From Scleroderma bovista (Eukaryota > Basidiomycota > Agaricomycetes > Boletales > Sclerodermataceae), in the NCBI GenBank assembly GCA_037178675.1, contig JAYMGJ010000412.1, positions 1 to 39,168 of the forward strand: 39,168 nucleotides of DNA, given 5' to 3'. The position numbers and the translations under genes are program-made. The notes beneath the pieces are model-generated. The model did not search any database. It saw only the letters and a list, made by a program, of their open reading frames with translations, and was not told the DNA's origin. Shown here piece by piece: positions 31,465 through 39,168 of this stretch. Within the stretch, counting starts at the first letter, position 1, and each line of letters begins with the position of its first letter.

Positions 31465-31748
31465 TTAATACTGTTCCGTCAACACCTCGGAGAATTCCTG
31501 AGACTGAAAGCGAACCCAGGTTCAAAAACTCCTCGCGATGACTGAAGACACCGACTTACCTTGCAAACGCCATTCGAACAATTATGGTTGCAGCAGTATT
31601 TGCTGGTGACACAAGGTAAGCCATCCCTGCTGCACATCGGTTTGGTCTGCTCGATAATGATGATGGCAAGGGCTTCTGGGGAGAGGACGGCGCCAGCGGC
31701 GATAGTGATAAGAGGCGCGATCAAGAGCGAGAGGATGGCGAAACGCAT
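31465..31748 (-). CDS. Small secreted six-cysteine (knottin-like) peptide
   Basis: Two exons: 31560-31748 and, after a 56-nt intron (AAG/GTAAGT ... TTTCAG), 31465-31503. They give 75 residues; an acceptor 6 bases later would remove two residues. The N-terminus MRFAILSLLIAPLITIAAGA is a clear signal peptide. The mature part has six cysteines (39, 46, 52, 53, 57, 62) in the order C-X6-C-X5-CC-X3-C-X4-C, the pattern of inhibitor cystine knots. The knot call rests on spacing alone. Such peptides can be inhibitors, signals or effectors, and nothing here decides the role. A TATA-like CCATAAAAGGGG lies 63-74 bases upstream. Confidence 0.65.
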
Positions 31749-31810
31749 GGCTGCTGAGTTCGGTGGGTGTCTTTGGAGGGATAGGCTTGCTTGGGATGGG
31801 CTGCTTTTGG

Positions 31811-31822
31811 CCCCTTTTATGG
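31811..31822 (-). promoter_or_regulatory. TATA-like box with overlapping STRE for the six-cysteine peptide gene
   Basis: Minus strand CCATAAAAGGGG, 63-74 bases before the ATG. AGGGG is the core of fungal stress response elements (Msn2/4-type), so stress induction is a guess. Confidence 0.45.
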
Positions 31823-33263
31823 CGTCCGGTGGGTCGATTCCCCGCATTGTCGAGCGTAAAGTTATGTCACCCACGAGGCAAGCCTTCCTATTAGAAGAAA
31901 GGTAGCATCCCAGGGTCAATCTGCGACAGCGGGGAACCGAGCAGGTCCTGTCACTTGTCAATCAGTTTCATTGTTGAGCGGGGAATCTCCTACCCGCATG
32001 AAACGGACAAGTCGGCCTAAAAGGATGTACATATGTAAGATGGCTGATGTGGCTGCATTAACCTCCAAAGCGCAATGTAAAAGGAACGGAACAACAACAT
32101 CGAATGGCCAGGTTCAGGCGGAGTCTGTGAACGCGAATATCGTGGGCAAGGCTTGGAAGACTCGTTGAGACAGAAAACCACATCACTTCCCCTAGATTTG
32201 AATGTTGGTAGCCCACACTTGGATCATCGAGTACAATCAAGGTGCCGAGCAATGGCTAAGTATGCTATCTGCAAGCTGTCATGCCAAGTGATCGCTACTA
32301 GTACATTATGATGGCGTCTCAGGAAACGCTCACACGATAAACAACTTGAACAGATGCAATTTGGGACAGCTTCATGTTGGATGGAGGAGACATTTCGCCA
32401 CCGGGTAGAATCTCATCTTGATGGGTATCGGTGGAAGAAGGGAGTTGCCAGTCCTTGATCGGTGCGCGACTCTCGGACGACCGGAATGTTCATCGTCAAA
32501 AAATATACTAATCGTTCGGAATGAAGAGACCGAGACCGAGAATGTGCCGCATACGAGACATACTGTCTCCGTTCTTGGGCTCTTCCTCCTAACTGCGTAG
32601 TACGTATCTGAGACAATGCTGAGAACGACGACCTCACCGGTGCGGGAAACTTTGCGCGTGATGGCTAAGCCGCTTGTCCCACCCCATGATCGACGGTGAA
32701 TTGATTCCATCGGCGATGATACATAAAGGACGTGCAAGACAGTAAAGGTGGATAGATGTAGGATCCAACTTGAGGACATGGTGACAAATAACCTTGCAAC
32801 TGAGACCTTTTATTTATTAGCACGTTCTCAAGCCTCAAATATTACTCGTACATAGTAGCACTGGCGAAATCACACAAGTTTTACACTGCAAGCAGATTGA
32901 CAGATTGATTGCTTGTCTAGAGTCGCATAGGACAATGTCATGGGGACTAAGGTAAGGTACTGCGCATTCAAGAAAATAGCGTCGAAAGGGTGATTTGAAG
33001 GACGTTGAACATATAGGTGCGATGCATACATGGGGGTTGGGGGATACGACAATGCTCCTCGCAAGTGGAGTGGGATGATAATGAAAACATAATGGTACAC
33101 GGAGCATCGAAGCGAAAAAGAAAAAAAAGGGATGTCGAGAATCGTCTCTCGAAAAAACAGCGTATGTCTCAGTAGAAATTGGCGCAAGGGTATCGAAAGC
33201 TGTAGAGTAGTGACAACGATAAAAAAGAGGGAAAATCTGAGGAAACAACCAAATCAGCGTCGG
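31823..33263. other. 1.4 kb without a recognised gene
   Basis: Open frames on both strands are short and resemble no family; several use non-ATG starts. The right end probably includes the 3' UTR of the bZIP gene. Confidence 0.4.
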
Positions 33264-34877
33264 TCATGGGTCAGGACCCATGTCGGGGACGGGGATCTGA
33301 TGGCTGCAAAGTAATGCGAAGTAGGTCTGTGCTCGCCTCTTCCATTCCTCGCTTTCCTGCTTATATCGCTCGACACTCTCCTCCAACTCCCTCTGGTATT
33401 CGAGCTTGCGCTTCCGGCTACGTCGAGCAGCGATGGTGTTTTGTCGCCGCTTGGCCTCGATCTGCTCCTGTTCGGACAACGAGGGACCCAAGTCGTCTCT
33501 AAGCTCATCCTCCTCGCCGCCAAACGCAGTTTGACGTGAGCGCTTGCGGGCAAATGCGGCGGGGACCGACTTGCGCGAGGTGACAGACGGCGTGAGGTAT
33601 TTTCGAGGTTGAGTTGGAGCATCGACAGGAACAAGGGCCTCTGGCACAATGTTCTTGCGTGTGCCAGTAGCAGCCGGCTTCCGCCGTGGAAGCGGTGAGT
33701 GGACGCTGTTTTCGAATGGCGAGGACAATGGGGAGTCGAGGAAGGGAGTAGTGGGAGATATCTTGTACATGCCCTCAAATTCAGCCTGCGACGGCAGGGG
33801 TGGTTCGGGCTTCGGTTGTTCATAAATAGCGTGATCGTCGAAGAACAGTGGGGGGAATTCTCCAAACGAATCACCGGCATAGTCATCTAGCAACGGACTT
33901 GTCAAAATCTCGGCGCTCATGTCAGCGGAGCCGAACGCAGGTGTTGTGAGCAAGTCGTCGTCAGGAGAGTCTAGTAGTGGCGACGTCAGGTACTCATTCA
34001 GGTCATTTGAGGCCTGAAGGTCTGGCGTGGCTATAAATCCCATGATCAGCCACCACCTCAACAGCGCCTGGTTTGCCGATGACTCACCCTTTAGCACGTC
34101 CATAAGTGACTGGATAGCCTCCGCATCCGTCACATCAACAGGAGGCGCCGTGTCCTCAGGGACACCAGGCGCGCGTTCTTCACCAGGCTTCTGAGACAGC
34201 ATGGTTAAATAACTTGAGCAAAGATCGGCGAAATCAGGTGCGGACAAAAGGTTGTCGACTGGTTGTGTTGGCACTATCGGGTGATGTTCCGGTTGTGTCC
34301 GTGGCGTAGTACGAGGTGCACGAGGTAAGAACTGGGGTATCCCATAATGGGCAGCGAGATCAGAAATGTTGTTAAAGACCTTGTTAGAAGACGTCCTAGG
34401 ACGTATAGATGATCGATTTATCGCAGCATTGCGAGAAGACGAGCTTGAAAGTTGGAAACTTTCAAGGGAACCAAAAGGCGAGGAAGATAGACCGGAGTAA
34501 GGCGATGAACCAGAGTGACTCGAGGAGGACGGGTCGCTTAACAGTTCCTGGCGGGGCACGACATTTTCGTGGAGGTAAGAGTAATTTGGATGAGAAATTG
34601 CTGAGTGGGGAGGCGTGTTAAATAGGGGTCTGGTACCAGGCGACAACGTTGGTAGCCTGGGAGGTCTGGAACCAAGCGACGATAGAGTCAGTTCTGGTTT
34701 TACATCAAGGCTGCTATCGGGTGTGCCCAGGCGTGGCATGAGTTCAAAGGGACTCGGTGACAACTGGTTCTGCCACGACCCGGAGAGGGGCTCCGATGTT
34801 CGTGAGTGCCTTGACGGCGACGGACGAGACAAATCGGGCGTCTCCGAGGTCGATGCATGGTCGTATTGAGATGCCAT
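33264..34877 (-). CDS. GCN4/CPC1-type bZIP transcription factor
   Basis: A sequence-specific activator of the family governing the amino-acid starvation response. The start is the ATG at 34877 (MASQYDHAS); the frame stays open further upstream but has no ATG there. A 57-nt intron fits at 34031-34087 (minus-strand GTGAGT ... TTTATAG, with a CTGAT branch-like site). It is a multiple of three without a stop, so either form is in frame: 518 residues spliced, 537 unspliced. The bZIP basic region NTIAARRSRKRK lies near residue 460, and the short leucine/tyrosine-poor zipper reaches the C-terminus (PVPDMGPDP). The middle carries repeated LTSPLLD and FLDSPL motifs among acidic residues, as in activation domains. 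The N-terminus is Ser/Pro-rich. The bZIP region is certain; Gcn4 orthology is likely. Confidence 0.85.
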   Translation of the reverse strand: MASQYDHASTSETPDLSRPSPSRHSRTSEPLSGSWQNQLSPSPFELMPRLGTPDSSLDVKPELTLSSLGSRPPRLPTLSPGTRPLFNTPPHSAISHPNYSYLHENVVPRQELLSDPSSSSHSGSSPYSGLSSSPFGSLESFQLSSSSSRNAAINRSSIRPRTSSNKVFNNISDLAAHYGIPQFLPRAPRTTPRTQPEHHPIVPTQPVDNLLSAPDFADLCSSYLTMLSQKPGEERAPGVPEDTAPPVDVTDAEAIQSLMDVLKGESSANQALLRWWLIMGFIATPDLQASNDLNEYLTSPLLDSPDDDLLTTPAFGSADMSAEILTSPLLDDYAGDSFGEFPPLFFDDHAIYEQPKPEPPLPSQAEFEGMYKISPTTPFLDSPLSSPFENSVHSPLPRRKPAATGTRKNIVPEALVPVDAPTQPRKYLTPSVTSRKSVPAAFARKRSRQTAFGGEEDELRDDLGPSLSEQEQIEAKRRQNTIAARRSRKRKLEYQRELEESVERYKQESEEWKRRAQTYFALLCSHQIPVPDMGPDP

Positions 34878-35020
34878 CACGATTAGCACACGCCACGCAA
34901 TAGATTTTTTTTTTCGGATTTCAGTCGATGTGACAGAAATCGAGTCAAGAGGAATAGGTGTGGATGCGCAGCGGCGGAGCCGGGCAGACAGAGCACACGC
35001 GGGACACAATGAAACGGAAG

Positions 35021-35031
35021 TGAGTCACTCA
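35021..35031. promoter_or_regulatory. Palindromic Gcn4/AP-1 type site upstream of the bZIP gene
   Basis: TGAGTCACTCA contains a perfect TGASTCA core 144 bases upstream of the bZIP start codon. GCN4-family factors bind this motif, so autoregulation is plausible. Confidence 0.55.
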
Positions 35032-35149
35032 CGGGAAGCTTTTGTAGCTGTGGGTGCGCCTCAGATGCAGTGTCTGTTACTGCTCTAAGGTGTCTTGTGT
35101 GGTGGTGGTCTGAGGGAGAGATGAGGAGTCGCTGGGAAGTGACTCGACG

Positions 35150-35160
35150 CCGCTTTTATG
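35150..35160 (-). promoter_or_regulatory. TATA-like element of the bZIP gene
   Basis: Minus strand GCCATAAAAGC about 275 bases before the ATG. If it sets the start of transcription, the leader would be about 240 nt, and I see no ATG in it. Confidence 0.35.
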
Positions 35161-35299
35161 GCGGGCCGACACTGCTTTTCAGTCGGAGAAAGAAAAAAAA
35201 TTACAAGGCACAGCACAGCCACATACGCGGATACTTTGTCTTGGTCATCGAGTTCTGGGTGCTTTTTTTGAATGGCGGTGACTTGCTGTGGGCAGAGAC

Positions 35300-36100
35300 G
35301 TGCCTTGTCCCCGCTGTGCCGCATTCCATGCGCAGTATGCAAAGCCAGGGCCCCCCTTCGCAGTCAGTCTCGTGCATTCCATAGGCTGGGACGCGTCAGT
35401 CTGCGGCGTGCGCATACGTGGAAGAGCGGCCCTGTGAACTCAAACTTAGCCCGGTGTTCAGAACTGGACCCGGTATTGCCCACGTCAGCCAGCCGAGCCG
35501 GAGAATGTGACTCGTAGCAATTCTCTCGGGTACAGCGTGCCAATTGCCGTCGTCTTGGATTCTGGAACTGTTGAAACAAGTTGGAACCTTCGAGTACCCT
35601 TAATGGATCGGTCTGATATACAGGCCGACCTTGTAGTTGTCCGATCAAGCTCTCGGACACTACCCAAGTTCCCGACGGCCTCTCCGAATCGGAGCACTGC
35701 CTTGCTTCACTCGCCCTCCCACCCATTGCTTAGTGATTTTCGCCCCTGGCATGGCTCACAGTCAGGGGCTGTGGATTACAGAGCCTCCGGTTGCAACCTA
35801 TCGTACTGTGAGCTCGGCCGCTGATCTCATGTGTCCTGTTCACTTAATCTGAGGCTGCGTGTAATATTCACTGGACAGAGCCTCATACCGTTTGCACGAT
35901 AACAGCAACGGTAAGAGCATGGATTCCACTCATAATCTAGATAAGAACCTACACTTCTGGCTAGACTGACTGGATTCCTGTACTGCTTCAACCAGAATAG
36001 CACCCTCGTTGCTAGCAGCACCCGGGCATTGCCGACAGTAGTTTCCATCGGGCTTAAGTATCATTGACAGGCCTCGGAACATTTACATGAGAATAACATG
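35300..36100. other. Intergenic region, no gene recognised
   Basis: Between the divergent bZIP and CipC-like genes, open frames on both strands are short and unmatched. An exact hairpin-type palindrome CGGGCCGTTGCACCGGCCCG follows at 36110-36129. Confidence 0.4.
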
Positions 36101-36161
36101 CCATGGTCGCGGGCCGTTGCACCGGCCCGTTCTATTCATGCAGTTACCCGGTGCCAAAAAA

Positions 36162-36178
36162 AGGGGAACATATAAGAA
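36162..36178 (+). promoter_or_regulatory. STRE and TATA box of the CipC-like gene
   Basis: AGGGG at 36162-36166 followed by TATAAGAA at 36171-36178, 70-77 bases before the ATG. The arrangement is that of a strong, stress-inducible fungal promoter, which fits the CipC family. Confidence 0.6.
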
Positions 36179-36247
36179 CTCCTCCAGTTGATCTTTCCCC
36201 TTATCCATCATCATCTACCATCGCATCGCTTCCAAGCTTCATTCAAC

Positions 36248-36925
36248 ATGACCCACTACGACGAGCACACAGAAGCATACAACCAGGTGGGTGGTTCACC
36301 AAGACCAAAACACCATCACCTATTTATCGCGGGATCGCCTGTTGGTCTCATCAACAACGACGATATAGTATGAGAACACTCCTCACAAAGCTAAGCTCTC
36401 CCATCAAGTGATCGGCGGCGCTGCTGCCTACGAGGTGAGTAATTCGACAGATAGGAAGCATCTGTAGAAACCGATCACTGCTTGATGCATACAGGCCATG
36501 AAGGCTTACAACGACCATGTTGAGAAGCACGGTCAGCCCGCTAGCCATGCCAAAGCCAAGGAAATCATGTATGTTCCCATGTTCGTTTCTTTACCCCTAC
36601 TCGCATGTGACGCTGTGCGGTTAGGGCTGGACTTGCTGGAGCTTTGGTCACTCGCATGGTGGAGACCAAAGGCGTGAGTATGATTTACCTTGCCATTCAC
36701 CCGGGCTCTATCATCATCATCGGAGTGGATCGGACTGACGATGGCTTGTCGATAAAATAGGCCGATGCATGGGATGCACACAAGGCAAACCAAGCCAGGG
36801 ACCATGGTAAGTTGCATACTCTCTTTTTGGCAGAAAATGAAATTGAACCTGATGTCGCTGACACGTTTGTCCGATCAGCTGTCGAAGAAAGCCAACGCTA
36901 TGTCAACCGTGCATACGGGAACTGA
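36248..36925 (+). CDS. CipC-like small protein (DUF3759)
   Basis: Six exons: 36248-36286, 36369-36434, 36495-36568, 36625-36673, 36761-36806 and 36879-36925. All splice sites are GT-AG, in frame, for 106 residues, the usual length for this family. Family-typical blocks appear in order: HKAKLSHQVIGGAAAYEAMK, NDHVEKHGQPASHAKAKE, AGLAGALVTRMVETKG, then a helical C-terminus with DAHKANQARDHAVEES and RYVNRAYGN. CipC was named for induction by concanamycin in Aspergillus, and homologs are abundant during stress, pigment or host-associated growth; the molecular function is unknown. Introns of 56-87 nt take up more than half the gene. The TATA box and STRE upstream support high or inducible expression. 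Confidence 0.88.
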
Positions 36926-37438
36926 TTGAAATCCATGAATAGATGTTGGTTATGTCGGTATTTGTAACAATAGTGTTCGTGGGTGTATTGATGTAAACAT
37001 ACCTGAAATGTGATGCGGTTGGAATCAGTTTATCGATTGAACGTGCGATGAACATGTTCAGGGGTAAATTTGAATTGGTCCAAAGGCTTCTCACAACTCA
37101 GCCTGCGAAATGACAGCGGCGAAACTGGGAGTTTGACCTTGGCAGAACAGCAGTGTACAATGTCCGTAGCTGTACACGGGCGAGAGTTTTTCTGAGACTC
37201 AGGCCGAGAAGAGACTGATTCCGTCGTACCTTGTTCAGGTATACTGCCTTGCCCTTGAACTACTGCATCTATGTAGACATCATGTTCAGTGGGTGATGAA
37301 AAAAAAAAGCAAAGCAACAATACAAAGTAATCCAACACATCGCCTATTTGATGTGATGGCATTTGATAGAACAATACTAGTCACGAATGTCAAGTGAATA
37401 ATAACACAATACTCAAAATACATGCCATGTGGCCCATA
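36926..37438. other. Shared 3' intergenic region of the CipC-like gene and KIN17
   Basis: The two genes converge here. No family is recognisable; a minus-strand frame across 37030-37374 is most likely untranslated sequence. Confidence 0.45.
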
Positions 37439-38480
37439 CTATGCTGTTACACTCTCCCGGTCCATTCGTCGTCTCTTCCGCTCCTGGTCCTCTAGAATGA
37501 GACGCTCGGCTGCAGATAACGAGGGCGCCGACCGCTTCTTCTCTGTCTGACTAGGGCCCTCGGCAGGTTTGCTAGGCCCTGAGGACTTGAGAGGGTTCGG
37601 TCGCTTCAGTGGGTTCGCCTTGAGTGGGTTAACACCGGGTTTGACCCCGCCAAGTTTAAATCCTCCCCCTGAAGCAGTTGGTGCACTCGTCGGCTGCCCC
37701 GACGTCGATGGTTTAGGTGCAAGAGAAAGAACAACTTTCTCTGCCCCCTCGTCCCTCTTCAACCCGAGTTCCTCTTCAGGCGGACTCTCCGATCTCGACC
37801 CCTGTGCCTCTACCTGCTCCTTTGCCCTTTCGATCTGTTCTGCAATCAAGATTCGCTCACGCTGCTCGTCGGACATGGTCGCCCGTTCTTTCTTGAGCGT
37901 GGCTTCTTGCTTGGCAAGCGCTTTGGGCGAATTATCTATCCATGCTACCCACCAACCTTGATCTGTCTCGTCTACGTGAGCGATTCCACAACGACCGAGA
38001 TGTTTGACGAATTCAGTGAGCGTCACCCAGCGCGTTGCATTCATGTGGACGTGCTCCTTGTGCTGGATGACCTCCTGATATACTCTGTTCGCAAAGACTC
38101 TCTTCGTTCCAAACCTGCCGGATCAACCGTATCCGTGAATAAAGACACACTGTGCGAGCGGACGACGGGGGCACTCACCGCCTGGACAGCAGCTGTACAA
38201 AGTCGTGTTGGAACATCGAGGAAAAGTCTGAGATGTGTCTGCCAGCATGCTCGCCGACGACGAGCATTTGGCGGAGATGCGCCTCTGATTGGGCGTGACA
38301 TTTGAATCCATTCTCGTCTCTGCACTGTTTCTCGCAGACTTGGCAGTACCACCGCAGGCGTTGCAAGCCTTTGGATTTCATCTTGTTTGCCAAGTACTTT
38401 GGCGTTCCAACTGTGTACATGTGTCAGTATAAGTATAGAATCATCGTAGGGTTGATTCGCTTGCCTTCTGCGCGGGGCAT
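37439..38480 (-). CDS. KIN17 DNA/RNA-binding protein
   Basis: Three exons: 38465-38480, 38179-38410 and 37439-38114, joining to 307 residues. The start MPRAE-VGTPKYLANKMKSKG matches the very conserved KIN17 N-terminus. The C2H2 finger is C28, C31, H44, H50 in WYCQVCEKQCRDENGFKCH. The winged-helix domain follows, with FGTKRV, HKEHVHMNATRWVTL and GWWVAWIDNSP. The C-terminal half is low-complexity, Lys/Pro/Ser-rich with repeated NPLK motifs, and ends in a basic RKRRRMDRESVTA. The longer C-terminal KOW region of animal KIN17 is absent. Members are nuclear and linked to replication, DNA damage response and splicing. Intron 1 (38411-38464) starts GC rather than GT. Head-to-head with the Dsc3 gene. 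Confidence 0.93.
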
Positions 38481-38638
38481 GCTGGGCTATTCGTTGATTT
38501 TTCTCTTTGGACGGTTTGGCTAGGATCTTGGTGGTAGTCAGTCAAGTGATGCACATGTCACACGTCACATCACATCAAGGACGAGTCACTGCTCGCCTTC
38601 CACTGCACTTTACTACGAGGCTGGTTTTCTCGTCTAGC
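38481..38638. promoter_or_regulatory. Divergent promoter between KIN17 and Dsc3 genes
   Basis: Only 158 bases separate the two start codons, so the genes must share promoter and 5' UTR space. It includes ACACGTCACATCACATC near 38559, with a CRE-like ACGTCA. Confidence 0.6.
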
Positions 38639-39168
38639 ATGGTCCTCAGCGAGAAAGCAAAAGGGAAACAGCGAGCTGTTGATCCGGAGTCAAATGGCTT
38701 AATAGATTCCAGAGACCTGATCGTCAGGTTTACAGATGGTCTACCCGACCTCGCACTCAACGTAACGGATACAGACACTGTACGCCAGGTCAAAGCCAAG
38801 GTAAGCTTGTTCACTCGATCCAACTGAGTTCTAAGGACATCCACTGGACAGATAATCCTTGCACGTCCGCAACTTGCAGATCGCAGACTTCGGCTCATTC
38901 ATGCCGGTCGCATATTGGCAAATGGAATTCGACTTCACTCATGGCTTTCTGCGCTAGAGGAAAGGCAGCACAGTTCGTCGTTATCGGACGAGGTGCCATC
39001 ATCTCCAGTACAAACTTCGACGACGGTTACCTGGCTGCATTGCTCTGTCGGACCCAAGATCGAGCCAGAGACAGAAGTGGAAGAAATGCCTCAAGTGTGT
39101 GTCGTAACTTATATCGCGAATGTCAACGTTAACTAGACTGGTGGTACAGACGGTTCAGATACAGCCGC
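38639..39168 (+). CDS. DSC E3 ubiquitin ligase subunit 3 (DUF2407-type), 5' part
   Basis: Exons 38639-38800 and 38852-39094, then an intron 39095-39136 and a third exon running off the window (TGGTDGSDTA). The ATG at 38639 opens MVLSEKAKGKQRAVDP; the open frame further upstream lacks a convincing start. The ubiquitin-like fold shows as LIVRFTDGLPDLALNVTDTD, TVRQVKAK, and RRLRLIHAGRILANG. It is followed by SWLSALEERQ and WLHCSVGPKIEPE, a family-typical block. Dsc3 is a Golgi/endosome membrane subunit of the Dsc complex that cleaves and activates SREBP in fungi. The membrane segments would lie beyond the window. The stop at 39134-39136 is inside the proposed intron 2. Confidence 0.85.

Noticed and set aside
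32372..32779. 135-residue minus-strand ORF
   Set aside because: No domain, no supporting splice or promoter signals, overlaps other equally open frames.
34878..35009. N-terminal extension of the bZIP protein
   Set aside because: The extension needs a TTG start; the first ATG in frame is at 34877.
37030..37374. 114-residue minus-strand ORF downstream of KIN17
   Set aside because: Lies in the convergent 3' region, with no family match; more likely untranslated sequence.
1..39168. tRNA, rRNA or other structured RNA genes
   Set aside because: No cloverleaf-compatible or rRNA-like sequence was noticed by eye; absence is not proven without a covariance search.

Overview
The window looks like fungal chromosome, most likely an agaricomycete basidiomycete. 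Introns are short (about 50-90 nt) with GTNNGY donors, and the right end carries a compact set of ordinary fungal genes (GCN4-like bZIP factor, CipC-like DUF3759 protein, KIN17, Dsc3). I cannot fix the genus from sequence alone.

Left and centre (1-31 kb) are a nest of mobile elements. Position 1-352 is the end of a long LTR (family A, + orientation), followed by a decayed Ty1/copia RT fragment. Two inverted arms (about 1323-1635 and 4690-5008) enclose minisatellite DNA and a solo LTR of family B (3292-4560, perfect 5-bp target duplication GATTG). A second family A LTR (6014-7684, minus) follows. Then comes an unusual cassette at 7.7-15.8 kb: a septin pseudogene, an intact-looking seven-exon XPG/GEN1-like nuclease gene, a second family B solo LTR (11727-13017, duplication GTTTC), and a seven-exon tyrosine recombinase gene with a C-terminal Crypton/GCR1_C-like region. 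The recombinase reads through in one frame except for one apparently mutated splice donor.

Positions 17.2-19.4 kb are short-period tandem repeats that turn into a very large inverted repeat. Positions 19959-31061 are a complete Ty3/gypsy element (two ~210-bp LTRs, PBS-like and PPT sites, 4-bp duplication GCAG). Its gag-pol is broken by TGA codons and by two family A LTRs inserted antisense (22188-24288 and 27449-29782). Removing the inserts leaves an element of about 6.66 kb. In family A the LTR carries an ORF upstream of its TATA box (U3, sense). Diverged copies differ mainly at third codon positions.

Right of 31.1 kb the chromosome is gene-bearing: a small secreted six-cysteine knottin-like peptide (minus), a GCN4/CPC1-type bZIP regulator (minus) with a Gcn4-type site upstream, a six-exon CipC-like stress protein (+), KIN17 (minus, first intron GC-AG), and head-to-head with it the DSC E3 ligase subunit Dsc3 (+, continuing past the window end). 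Intron-exon models were built by eye from frame, splice consensus and family knowledge; no search was run.
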